From Chrysopilus asiliformis (lineage: Eukaryota; Arthropoda; Insecta; Diptera; Rhagionidae), in contig OZ035960.1 in assembly GCA_964034945.1 (NCBI GenBank), positions 63,665,470 through 63,729,469 of the forward strand: 64,000 nucleotides of DNA, in the 5' to 3' direction. Made by a program: the position numbers and the translations under genes. Under the pieces are notes generated by a model. That model did not search any database. It worked only from the letters and a program-made list of their open reading frames with translations, and was not told where the DNA came from. This document shows positions 33,401 to 42,693 of the stretch, piece by piece; positions within the stretch are counted from its first letter, which is position 1; every line of letters begins with the position of its first letter.

Positions 33401-35618
33401 ACAGTCTCTTTGGATATCCAAACTGGGCTGGGACGAACCTCTGTCTACCGAATTAATGATCAAATGGAGCACTCTTGAAAAAACATTACAATCAATTGAT
33501 TGCTTTGAGTTTCCTCGATGGATCAAAACAAATTCAAAACTTCCAAGGGAAAATATCACTCTTCATGGGTTTTGTGACGCCTCTCTAAAGGCATACGCAG
33601 CTGTCATATTTATCAGGGTAGTATCGGAAGGAGGAGAAATCTCCACACAACTCTTATGTTCCAAAACCCGAGTAGCTCCGTTGAAACCAATCTCATTACC
33701 CAAATTAGAACTTTGTGGTGCCACATTACTCTCAAAATTGTGCAAATTCCTAAAAAACGCGTTGAACCTAAACGATGTTCAAACATTTGCATGGTCTGAT
33801 TCACAAATTGTGCTTGCATGGCTAAAGGAACACTCTAGTCACTGGAAAACCTTTGTTGCAAATCGCGTCGCCGAAATCCACGATTCTGTTCCATACGTCA
33901 TTTGGAACCACGTCATTTCCAAAGAAAATCCGGCAGATTGTGCCAGTAGAGGAATGACAAGCACACAACTAAAGGATCACCTTATCTGGTGGCAAGGACC
34001 GGCATGGCTCCAACAGCCACAAAATTATTGGCCCATTAGAACCAATTTACACACAACTACAGAAGAAAAAAGAAATAGTTGCGCTACAGCTCAAGCAACA
34101 ACCCCTGACGATATATTTTTTAAATATTCGTCAATGGATCACCTGATCAGAATAATATCCTACTGCCATCGTTTCATTAATCGGTCACTAAAAAAACCAA
34201 CGTCAAAAAACTTATATTTAAATTCAGAGGAATTAGAGATGGGATTGTTAAACATTGTCAGACTATCTCAAAGAGACTCTTATCAAATTGAACTGAATTG
34301 TTTGACAAACAGTAAACCGCTCCCACTTCAAAGTCGAATTTCAAACCTTAACCCATTTATAGACGATAAAGGAATCTTGAGAGTAGGCGGTCGACTATCA
34401 AAGTCGATTCTCCCATTTAATACTAAACACCCTATAATCATCTCGAATAAACATCCACTAGCAAAACTGATAATCAAAAAATACCATAGCTTGAGTCTAC
34501 ATGGCGGAGTCCAATTAACTTCCGCAGCCATACGAAACCAATTCTGGATTACCAACATTCGAAACATCGCCCGTTTAGAGATACACAAATGCATTACATG
34601 CTTTCGACAACGGGCAAAAACTTGCAAACAAATCATGGGTGATTTGCCACAAGCAAGAGCAACTCAAAGCTTACCATTTTCGCATTGCGGATTAGATTTT
34701 TGTGGCCCATTCGATATTCGCATCTCTCAAGGTCGAGGAGTTCGAACGTCTAAGGGATACATCTGTCTTTTCGTCTGTCTATCAATAAAGGCAATTCATC
34801 TTGAACTGGTTGGAAATTTATCCACTGACGCATTTCTAGCCGCATTTCGGCGATTCACAAGCCGTAGGGGTTGTCCCTCAAACATATACAGTGATAACGC
34901 CACCAACTTCGTAGGCGCTAACAAGGTATTAACAGACGAATATTTAAAGGCAATAAAAACAACAAAAACTAAAATACCAGAACTTCTCGAGAGACAATCA
35001 ATCAAATGGCACTTTATTCCCCCAGCCGCACCAAATTTTGGTGGCTTGTGGGAGGCCGGTGTGAAAGGGACAAAATATCATCTAAAAAGAATCGTTGGTC
35101 CTAGAAGCTGGACTTTCGAAGAGATGAACACTATTATATGCCAAATCGAAGCCTGTCTGAATTCACGACCACTAAGCCCGCTATCCAATGATCCTAACGA
35201 TTTCGAATACATAACACCAGCTCACTTTCTAGTAGGTCACTCATTACTTGCCCCAATTGAACCAGCCGAAATACCACCAAAGGACAATGTATTGAATCGC
35301 TATAGACTTATACAGAATATCCGTCAGCATTTTTGGAATAAATGGCACTATGAATATTTAACCTCTCTACAACAAAGACCAAAATGGACACAAGCATCAG
35401 AGAATGTCAAGATATCAGATCTAGTCATACTAAAGGAAGAAAACACTCCACCAAGCAAATGGCTATTAGGTAGGATAATAGAGCTCCACCCAGGAACCGA
35501 TGGGAGGGTCAGAGTAGTCACGGTAAAAACAAAACAATCTACATTCAAACGTCCGATTTCAAAAATCTGCCGCTTGCCGATCAACCAAAACAATTATCCT
35601 ATTGGGCCACGTCAATAG
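30405..35618 (+). CDS. gag-pol: BEL/Pao gag-pol polyprotein
   Basis: An uninterrupted 1737-codon frame from ATG 30405. Order by approximate residue: gag with a DUF1759-like region (130-310); three zinc-knuckle-type Cys/His clusters (335-400: CVFCEQDHPSRQC, CKNCLGSRHNSNNC, CRHCGKRHH); aspartic protease (~457, LLDQGSEVSFIS, with DQG in the active-site position); reverse transcriptase (745-1000, YSADVEKMYRQIKV, FGTSCAPF, and SVDN at ~879-882 where the usual motif is Y-V-D-D); RNase H (1055-1180, FCDAS, LELCGA, AWSDSQ, NPADCASRG); integrase with an H-H-C-C zinc finger (~1358-1412) and D,D,E core (LDFCGPF, YSDNATNF, WEAGVKG, ~1428-1560); and a DUF5641-like C-terminus (~1640-1725). gag and pol are fused in one frame with no shift, as in many BEL elements. 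The Y-to-S and D-to-N changes in the RT box may impair catalysis. Confidence 0.97.
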   Translation: MGEETETLDEFNQLALQQEMIFEKIKTSMINYSKDSPKLKTKSYLEKRITIFNDRWNEFKINDHKMLNILPANYKQLDYFKNKLFSQTEEIYISACSELEELQSKLSPPPSASYSNESTLNISNNHGHSRSMKFPRINLPIFSGDYSQWTSFHDLFTSLVHSNNLSNVEKLHYLKSSLQGEAARLISHFQVTDANYNSAWTTLKNRYENKRILVSTELKRLLSQSVISSDTAENNKRLLDTTTEALLALQNLGIETTNWDPILIHLLNQKLHPDTHLLWEQSLKDNTDLPKLQDLIIFLETRFRTLEAVEGRKVNRSFNKGETQSKSFASTQYQTKCVFCEQDHPSRQCQNLKEMTPQTRIDEVTKKRLCKNCLGSRHNSNNCPSKSNCRHCGKRHHTLLHLNNLPHTSNTEAQEQSSAQSSTQASALTSYQHVGQILLATALVNVMTDHNPKQLRVLLDQGSEVSFISESAAQMLKLKRQNSHTVISGIGNVEASRNPKYVQVTIQSQSNPNFTITIEPAYVLTNLSRHLPSTNVKPQNLPHLADLNLADPTYYKPGKIDMILGAEVWNSIVLDGIKRGPTPSPTAQHTQLGWVLSGRTTNTTVSYQVTTLHSTINEELKRFWELEEITHKSFETPANALCEELYAKNTIRKSDGRYVTRLPFASTSPNTGLGSSRNLALSRFLNLERRLDRTPEIKLEYIKCIEEYLSLNQMEEAHTTEKDHFVQTGDDVGYYTSSYLPHHCVIKESSTSTRLRVVFDASLKTSTGVSLNDQLLIGPTIQDDLCTILLRWRQHKIAYSADVEKMYRQIKVHNDDKQYQRILWRHSKNLPIKDYCLNTVTFGTSCAPFLAIRTMIQLARDENCEFPLAHDIMQRDFSVDNVLSGADSVQEALNGQTQLIEVFSRGKMPLKKWTANHPDLINHLPNDYQECPKIIGESENTVKALGILWNPNTDVLSYQASPTLPITIITKRQALSKIAKIFDPLGWISPVVVTGKIFLQSLWISKLGWDEPLSTELMIKWSTLEKTLQSIDCFEFPRWIKTNSKLPRENITLHGFCDASLKAYAAVIFIRVVSEGGEISTQLLCSKTRVAPLKPISLPKLELCGATLLSKLCKFLKNALNLNDVQTFAWSDSQIVLAWLKEHSSHWKTFVANRVAEIHDSVPYVIWNHVISKENPADCASRGMTSTQLKDHLIWWQGPAWLQQPQNYWPIRTNLHTTTEEKRNSCATAQATTPDDIFFKYSSMDHLIRIISYCHRFINRSLKKPTSKNLYLNSEELEMGLLNIVRLSQRDSYQIELNCLTNSKPLPLQSRISNLNPFIDDKGILRVGGRLSKSILPFNTKHPIIISNKHPLAKLIIKKYHSLSLHGGVQLTSAAIRNQFWITNIRNIARLEIHKCITCFRQRAKTCKQIMGDLPQARATQSLPFSHCGLDFCGPFDIRISQGRGVRTSKGYICLFVCLSIKAIHLELVGNLSTDAFLAAFRRFTSRRGCPSNIYSDNATNFVGANKVLTDEYLKAIKTTKTKIPELLERQSIKWHFIPPAAPNFGGLWEAGVKGTKYHLKRIVGPRSWTFEEMNTIICQIEACLNSRPLSPLSNDPNDFEYITPAHFLVGHSLLAPIEPAEIPPKDNVLNRYRLIQNIRQHFWNKWHYEYLTSLQQRPKWTQASENVKISDLVILKEENTPPSKWLLGRIIELHPGTDGRVRVVTVKTKQSTFKRPISKICRLPINQNNYPIGPRQ

Positions 35619-35753
35619 TCGCTATTGGTCCACGTCATTAGTCCATGCTATTGTCCATCATGATCCTTTAAATATTCATTGCCAAGTCACCAAAGAAAAC
35701 TTCAGTCTAATCGCATCATCAGCGCAGTGCAAATCAAAAAAAAGTTTAAAAGG

Positions 35754-36404
35754 ATGGCAGAAAAACCACCAACTCCGGGCAAAAATATTTCGATACCGCG
35801 AGATAAGTTCCACACCGAACGCAAACGGAAGATTGTACCGGTAAATATACGCCTAATCGAAGCATGCCAAAAAAGACGGGAAATCACCAAGGCCACAGGC
35901 AGAAGTTTATCGGCAACCACCCAACTTCTCCAGCCAAGAGTTCTGCAACAAGGCGCTTCAAAAATGGCATCTTCAAGTGCATTTCCAGCAAGGCCAAAAT
36001 ACGCAGCCGTCACCACGTCCAGAGAAGTGCGATCCACCGCATCCAACGAATTCCAGCACAGCTTCACTGACAATCTCCGTGAAATCAACCCAATAAGAGC
36101 TGAGCTTCTCTTAAAACGGAGTCAGGTCCTCAACTCAGCACGGCGTAACATTAAATTCAATTCGCCGTTTGGAATCATCCACCTATTGTTGTGCGACAAC
36201 CAGCTGATCCACGTGAATGCAGTTCAGAGGAAACCCACACCATGTGACATAGGACATCACGGAATCATCAGGGCCGAACTATTTCTGGACCGGTCTCGAG
36301 TACTGGCACTAAAAAGAAAAAACATTAAGGTTAAATCACCATTCGGCACCATTCAATTATTGTTACAAAATGATGAATTGATTCACATAAATCCGGCACA
36401 ATAA
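35754..36404 (+). CDS. Extra 3' ORF of the BEL element, unknown function
   Basis: A 216-codon frame from ATG 35754 (context AGGATGG, good for insect initiation), lying between the gag-pol stop (35618) and the polypurine tract, where env-like genes sit in some BEL elements. It has no signal peptide, no membrane segment and no Cys framework, so it is not an envelope protein. The N-terminal ~100 residues are basic and Ser/Ala-rich. The C-terminal half holds two copies of a 45-residue module (residues 114-158 and 172-216, 27/45 identical), each with IRAEL, NIK, SPFG, LLL and LIH. It is in the same frame as gag-pol but separated by two stops (35616, 35661), so it would need its own mRNA or reinitiation. 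I do not recognise the module. Confidence 0.7.
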   Translation: MAEKPPTPGKNISIPRDKFHTERKRKIVPVNIRLIEACQKRREITKATGRSLSATTQLLQPRVLQQGASKMASSSAFPARPKYAAVTTSREVRSTASNEFQHSFTDNLREINPIRAELLLKRSQVLNSARRNIKFNSPFGIIHLLLCDNQLIHVNAVQRKPTPCDIGHHGIIRAELFLDRSRVLALKRKNIKVKSPFGTIQLLLQNDELIHINPAQ

Positions 36405-36459
36405 ATATTCTTTATACATACATTAAAATCCTTGTTTTATTAAAAATTTCCTATTTTCA

Positions 36460-36471
36460 AGGGGGGGAGTA
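36460..36471 (+). other. Polypurine tract
   Basis: AGGGGGGGAGTA directly before the 3' LTR: the expected plus-strand primer position, with a G7 run. Confidence 0.8.
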
Positions 36472-38010
36472 TGTTTCGTACCGTCATAGGAACCTGAAAA
36501 AGAAAACAAACATTAAAACCACTACAGCATATACCTACCCTTGATCCCTTCAGCAGTGAATCGCCAACCGTCGAGCCTTCTCTCCCTCCTTCTTGGGGCC
36601 CATCTCTATCAACATCTAAAAGCAGTAACAAGTTGTAAACAAACCACAAATTCATTCGCTTCACCACAAGCCGAACAAACAAAACACAACAGATAAGACA
36701 ACGCAACAAACAATTTGAAGTTCGCAACATATACGATAAACACGGACAACATAAAAAACACTTATTTAACATAAAAACACTTATTAACACGAAATTAAAA
36801 TCACTTACTTTGGCAGCTAAACGATCCACATCAAATTCCACGATCAAACTCAATCAAACTAAATAAAATCACAAAATCGACGTCAAGCAGTGCGCGATTT
36901 CACCACTGGCGCTAACGTCACATCCTTACAAAGCGCATCCACATTCCCACGTCATGACCAAGCTAAAGGCCCTATATAAGCCGGAGCAATCTCTTAGCAG
37001 ACCAGAAGTCGATCACAACTCGAAGTGGACACTTCTCATCCAGTCTGACTGGCAAACTACCTTTTTAGGTCAAATGCTATTTTTAGCCAAATTGCCTCTT
37101 AAGGCCAAACTGCTTTTCAGCCAAACTGCCTCCTAAGGCCAAACTGCTTTCTAAAGCCAAACGCTTCTTCAAGCCAAACCGCCTGTTAAGGCCAAACGCT
37201 TCTTCAAGCCAAACCGCCTGTTAAGGCCAAACGCTTCTTTAAGCCAAACCGCCTGTTAAGGCCAAACGCTTTTTCTAGCCAAATCGCTTCTTTAAGCCAA
37301 ACCGCCTCTTAAGGCCAATCGCTTTTTTAAGCCAAACTGCCTCTTTAGGCATTCATCATAAACTACGTCATTCATATCATTCATCTAGGGGCACGTTACT
37401 ACTCATTCTAATTGGGGTACGTCACGCTGCTCAGCATCATCAACTATATCGCACATATCATTCGTCTAGGGGCACGTTACTACTCATTCTAATTGGGGTA
37501 CGTCACGCTGCTCAGCATCATCAACTATATCGCACATATCATTCATCTAGGGGCACGTTACTACTCATTCTAATCGGGGTACGTCACGCTGCTCAGCATC
37601 ATACAACTACAACGCATACATCATTCATCTAGGGGCACGTTACTACTCATTCTAATCGGGGTACGTAACGCTGCTCAGCATCATCAACCACAACGCACAT
37701 ATCATTCATCTAGGGGCACGTTACTACTCATTCTAATCGGGATACGTCACGTTGCTCAGCATCATCAAACTACATCAATCATATCATTCATTGTATCGAT
37801 CAATCATTTAAATATTTGAACTCAATTATAATCTTTTAAATTATATTTCAATTTCTATATTGTTAATTTTGAATTTTATTGAATTGTAAATTATTTGTAT
37901 TTGAATTTAAATTATAAAGTTAATATAGTTTTAGTCAAAACTTGCTGAGTATTTTTATTCATCTCTTTTGGCAATTTTCAGTTTACACCCCCCTAGCTGG
38001 GGCGCAAACA
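36472..38010 (+). repeat. 3' LTR of the BEL/Pao element
   Basis: Same length (1539 bp) and internal repeat structure as the 5' LTR; one base difference noticed by eye (C instead of A near 36521). Followed by the duplicated target TTATG at 38011-38015. Confidence 0.96.
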
Positions 38011-38015
38011 TTATG

Positions 38016-38140
38016 TTTTAAATAAAAATTTGTTTCCTTAATTTCCTTTTCACTAAAATTTCTTACTTAAATATCTATTGGCGATCGTTGTAGGCGGATC
38101 CACGTCTTCTGGCCGTCTCTACGAGACAGACACCTGCTTT
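38016..38140 (+). repeat. L-repeat tail displaced by the BEL insertion
   Basis: TTTTAAATAAAAATTTG to GAGACAGACACCTGC, matching 57371-57493. It is the continuation of the L copy whose preceding piece ends at 28399; X (28400-28652) and BEL lie between. Confidence 0.85.
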
Positions 38141-38264
38141 TTATTTTATTTATTTATTCATTTATTGACTTTAATTACTCATTTCGTGCAGTATATTCGT
38201 TAATATTAATTTATTTGATATGACTATGTTTTATTGCATCGCGTTTAGTTTAATTATATTATGA

Positions 38265-40003
38265 AATTTGTTTGCGCCCTAGCCAGGGTGCAAGATGAAG
38301 TTTGTCGAAAGAAGTAAATAAAACACTCAGCAAGGTTAAAGAAAAATTATATTAACTTTATAAATTTACTTGTTTACACTCTGAATATAATTCAAAATTC
38401 ATACAAATTCAAATAATTTAACAATTAATAAATAGGAAATAAAAGGTTGTGAATTCAAGTATTTATATTGTATATCGCAAAATTCAATCCATTGTAATCG
38501 TGTTATATTCTTGAGAGGATGAGGTACATGACGTATCGATGACGGCTTAAGTAAATAGCTTGACCAGTAGAATCTAGTTACGGAATGCTTACTTCGGCGT
38601 TTGATTTGCTTCTAACGATTCCGAGTGATTACTCCGGCCCTGTGGGGTCTTCGAGTGGAGATGATTGTCCTTTCGTCGTTGTAATCCGAGAAAATATAAC
38701 GTATCTGAAAGAGATGGATAGCCTAAAGAGGCTGTTTGGTTTGAAGAAGCTATTTCGCCTAAAGAAGCAATTTGGCTTGATTAAGCTATTTGGCCTAGAG
38801 GCAATTTGCCAGTCAGAGCTGGTTGAGAAGTGCCCACTTCGAGTTGTGATCGACTTCTGATCAGTGATGCGCATGATAAAAAAATTTTTGTATCAAATTT
38901 TTCAGAAAAAAGTATCAAAAAGTATCAACCTAAGGAAAAGACGTAAAAACGTAAAAAAAAGCAGTAACAATTTTATTTTCGGAAAAAAATCATAATTTTC
39001 AGATTATTTGTTATAATTTCAAAACTAGCAGGTCGATTCTTCTATATAATCACATACAAAAAATCAAACGTATAACAAAAAAAAACATTTCATTGGCCCT
39101 ATTCTGCCGTTGTGACCCTTAAGTCACAGATCATAAGTCCATAGAATTTGAAGCTTTTGTGACCGAGCTGTGACTAGTCATCGGTCATTGCTAGTCACCA
39201 GAATAGGGTTGTTAGTTCTGAAATTGTCCGTGTTATTCGTCTGCACCACATATATCGTACTACTAGATCGCGGCACTCGAACAATTCCATAGCAAAAATA
39301 TGGGACAGCGTGACTATGGCTGTCTCATTTATTTTTCGAACTTTAGTGATGTCAGATGTTCGAATTAACAAACTCAATAACACTTGAATTATATGTTTTA
39401 CGTCGAACTCATAAGACTTATACACGGTTTAGGGAATTGCATATTAATGTATGTGGCAGCTCTGAATATTAACATGAATAATCGGTATAGGGATTGAATA
39501 ATATTCCATCGAGGACCTGCATAAGCCTTTTTTTCCAGAATTTTAATTTCCCTTTTTTTCGTCATAGCTTTTTGACGTTTCAATGGCCCATTTGAGATAG
39601 CAAATGGCTTGATCTAGTAGTAGGATATCTGTGGTCGGCACGTATTCAGGAAAATTAATTGTATTTACATAGCAATACGGCTTATTTCTTGCTTAAGATT
39701 GAGTTCAGGATAATGCGATAATTTGTGTAGTGTTTACCAACTTCCGCATAATGACTGATACAATTTTAATTTTAAAAAAACCTTTTACTGTCATTTTTTT
39801 AAAAAAGTATCAATTTCATGATATTTAGGGAAAAATGTATCTTTGTATCAAAAGTGAAATTTATGAAAAAGAAGTATCGAAATTGATACAAATGTATCAA
39901 ATGCGCATCACTGCTTCTGATCTGTTGAGCCATCGTTTCGGCTTAGGGCCTCTACCATGGTAGCGCTTTGTTAAGGATGTGTGACATCAGCGCCGGCGCA
40001 CTA
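38265..40003 (-). repeat. Degenerate inverted BEL-related LTR
   Basis: On the minus strand, pieces 38861-38265 and 40003-39922 resemble the BEL LTR: GAAGTCGATCACAACTCGAA and the 'GCCAAA' repeat region, plus TTGTTTGCGCCCTAGCC mirrored at the LTR end. Identity is much lower than between the two young LTRs, so this is an old insertion of a related family, now split by the hAT at 38862-39913. A frame at 38585-38860 is antisense to the LTR repeats. Confidence 0.7.
38862..39913. mobile_element. hAT element, TSD CTTCTGAT
   Basis: A 1052-bp element with termini CAGTGATGCGCAT / ATGCGCATCACTG and exact 8-bp repeats CTTCTGAT (38854-38861, 39914-39921). The interior repeats AAAGTATCAA motifs near both ends. 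A small inverted pair CCCTATTCTG / CAGAATAGGG (39099-39209) looks like a further MITE. No transposase. Confidence 0.88.
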
Positions 40004-40437
40004 TGGGGCCAAAAATACATAACTTTTGAACGGATCAATATTTTTGAATGGGGTTTTTTTGTTGGCTAGATAAATCTCCAAGCTTTATTTCCTCACAATC
40101 AGATCACCCCCTCCCCTCTCCGACCTATCTGCATTTGAAATCAAAAATTACCAAAATCTCGAGAACGGTTGGTCGTACAGAAAAAATCATTAATGACGAA
40201 AATATTTAGAATGCCATTTTACATATATCGTCAGTACATGAAAATCGAATAAGAGCAACTTGAATACCCTATATAATGAAATCACAAAACGTTAGTATTT
40301 GTTGTTGTAATATTTTTTTGGTTTTGTTTTAAAGTTGTTTTTTAAATGTTATAAAAAAATAGCATTTTTAAAGACAACTTTTTTTAATACGATTATTTTA
40401 ATACAATTTGATACAAATACAGATGACTAAAATTACA
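40004..40437. other. No gene recognised
   Basis: AT-rich; phrases such as TTTTGAACGG and CTCGAGAACGG resemble other dispersed repeat DNA (compare 47450). No gene evidence. Confidence 0.4.
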
Positions 40438-40441
40438 TTAA

Positions 40442-40999
40442 GGGTATTCACTCATTGATGCATTTGGTTGTGTATTTGGTTGTATTGGATGTATATTTAC
40501 TCGACCTAGCAAAATTTTTCATACAAAATCGGTTACACTTTAGCTTTTTATTTGCTTCACTCGAAACCTTATGGGTATTCACTCTTTTGAGTATCGGTGT
40601 AAATGTGGCATGGATACAAGTGCATTTTACAAGAAAGCGTGAACACCATGTAAAGCATTTGAAAAAGCTCCAGTGTAAATACTCGCGATTTCATCTTCAC
40701 TCCACTTCTTGTTGGGTGTCTCTCTTTTCCGCTTCCGCTGCTGAATTACATTTTGCGCCATATTATATATTTATTGATTTATCGCCACTAAACACTTTTT
40801 GCCGGAGAAAAATATAACCTGAAAGTTTCAGCTGTCATAATTTACACTTCTCACTATACAAGACCCAAAAACAAGGTTTCGAGTGAAGCAAATAAAAAGC
40901 TAAAGTGTAACCGATTTTGTATGAAAAATTTTGCTAGGTCGAGTAAATATACATCCAATACACTGATACACAACCAAATGCTTCAATGAGTGAATACCC
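40442..40999. mobile_element. MITE with TTAA TSD
   Basis: A 558-bp element with ~130-bp inverted termini starting GGGTATTCACTCATTG, flanked by TTAA (40438-40441, 41000-41003). The TTAA duplication fits piggyBac- or Kolobok-type transposition. The terminal GGGTATTCAC recurs at 62717 and 63187. No transposase. Confidence 0.8.
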
Positions 41000-41329
41000 T
41001 TAATAAATATATATCTACAGTGAGTGGAAAAAGTCACCGTACGGTCATGATTTTTGAATAAAATACTAAAACCCTGAAACACTGTATTTGTTTTTAACAT
41101 TCTGGTTACTGGATTTTGTTGCCTGGACAATTCTTTACAGATCTGTAAAAAAAGAAATTTAAAAAAATAATAATTTAGTACTTAAATTTATCACTTTAAC
41201 TAAAAATATGCTTTTTAAGAGCGTAAAAAGTCACCGTACGGCTATAAAATCAACCAATAAATATGGGCTAATTTACCGTTAGTATTTGGTTGGGTATTAA
41301 TTAGATCGAATTACTGCTTGAAATCGCCT

Positions 41330-41840
41330 GGGCATCGTTTTTATCAACTTCCGGGTACCACTTCCGGGGTTATTTTTGCCCATTCTTCTCACAACACCGC
41401 CTTAAGCATTTTTTCGCTAGTAATAGTGTGGCTGCGGATTTTCCTGTCAAGCAGGTTCCATAGATCTTGGATGGGGTTTATATCAGGAGACTGGGCTGGC
41501 ATTTTCAAATATTTAGGAGTGTTGTAGAGCAGCCATAAGCGCGTATTAAGTGCTCTATGCTTCGAATCATTATCCTGCATAAACACAAACGTGTCCGTTA
41601 TTCCCATTTATTCAGCGCTAGCATGTAAATTTTGTTTTAATATGTCAATATGCACATACGGGTCCATAACCTCATCAATAAAATGCAGCCTACCCACCCC
41701 CCGCCCCGCTCATGCCGCCCCATACCCTTACTCCATACTTGAGGTTTTCCTTTTGAAACTCCATATTCTTTTTACGCCACAAAATTGGCCTTTCTTCCGA
41801 TTGGAAAATATTAAATTTACTCTCGTCAGTAATATTTACT
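41330..41840 (-). pseudogene. Tc1-type transposase C-terminal half, left arm
   Basis: Minus-strand reading starts at the palindrome centre with TDESKFNIF and contains FVFMQDNDSKHRA (second catalytic Asp), PAQSPDINPIQDLW (catalytic Glu region altered to Gln at this place) and SEKMLKAVL. In-frame stops occur before MGITD (near 41608) and after KAVL (near 41388). The same stops are in the other arm. Confidence 0.85.
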
Positions 41841-41849
41841 ATTTACTGG

Positions 41850-42360
41850 CTAATATTTACTGACGAAAGTAAATTTAACATTTTCCAATCGGAAGAAATG
41901 CCAATTTTGTGGCGTAAAAAGAATATGGAGTTTCAAAAGGAAAACCTCAAGTATGGAGTAAGGGTAGGGGGCGGCATGAGCGGGGCGCGGGGTGGGTAGG
42001 CTGCATTTTATTGATGAGGTTATGGACCCGTATGTGCATATTGACATATTAAAACAAAATTTACATGCTAGCGCTGAATAAATGGGAATAACGGACACGT
42101 TTGTGTTTATGCAGGATAATGATTCGAAGCATAGAGCACTTAATACGCGCTTATGGCTGCTCTACAACACTCCTAAATATTTGAAAATGCCAGCCCAGTC
42201 TCCTGATATAAACCCCATCCAAGATCTATGGAACCTGCTTGACAGGAAAATCCGCAGCCACACTATTACTAGCGAAAAAACGCTTAAGGCGGTGTTGTGA
42301 GAAGAATGGGCAAAAATAACCCCGGAAGTGACCCGGGGTTATTTGATAAAAACGATGGAA
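41850..42360 (+). pseudogene. Tc1-type transposase C-terminal half, right arm
   Basis: Mirror copy of the left arm, differing at a few bases (SEKTLKAVL rather than SEKMLKAVL). After the last stop the reading continues EEWAKITPEV, the normal Tc1 C-terminus. The long antisense frames across 41591-41863 and 41850-42098 are shadows. Confidence 0.85.
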
Positions 42361-42693
42361 GTTGATAAAAACGATGCCCAGGCGATTTCAAGCAGTAATT
42401 CGATCTAATTAATACCCAACCAAATACTAACGGTAAATTAGCCCATATTTATTGGTTGATTTTATAGCCCTACGGTGACTTTTTACGCTCTTAAAAAGCA
42501 TATTTTTAGTTAAAGTGATAAATTTAAGTACTAAATTATTATTTTTTTTAATTTTTTTTTTCAGATCTGTAAAGAATTGTCCAGGCAACAAAATCCAGTA
42601 ACCAGAATTTTAAAAACAAATACAGTGTTTCAGGGTTTTAGTATTTTATTCAAAAATCATGACCGTACGGTGATTTTTTCCACTCACTGTATA

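Larger units (their letters stand above)
28653..38010 (+). mobile_element. Complete BEL/Pao LTR retrotransposon
   Basis: A 9358-bp element with 1539-bp LTRs at 28653-30191 and 36472-38010 (both TGTTTCGT...CAAACA) and the 5-bp duplication TTATG (28648-28652, 38011-38015). It has a primer-binding site, a polypurine tract, one long gag-pol frame and an additional 3' ORF. By eye the LTRs have the same length and differ at a single base (A/C near 28702 versus 36521), so the insertion is very recent. The empty target is visible at 57366-57370. Confidence 0.97.
41018..42689. mobile_element. Palindromic Tc1-like element, TA TSD
   Basis: A 1672-bp near-perfect palindrome with arms of ~825 bp meeting at ~41838-41850. 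Outer ends CAGTGAGTGGAAAAAGTCAC / CACTCACTG are flanked by TA (41016-41017, 42690-42691). Each arm is the 3' half of a Tc1-type transposon, from the first catalytic Asp (TDESK) outward to the 3' terminus; the 5' half is absent. Confidence 0.92.

Noticed and set aside
35754..36404. Envelope gene in the BEL 3' ORF
   Set aside because: No signal peptide, membrane anchor, cleavage motif or Cys framework.
38585..38860. 91-codon Leu/Phe/Lys-rich frame
   Set aside because: Antisense reading of GCCAAA-type repeats in the inverted LTR remnant.
41591..42098. Frames of 82-90 codons across the Tc1 palindrome centre
   Set aside because: Antisense of the transposase arms.
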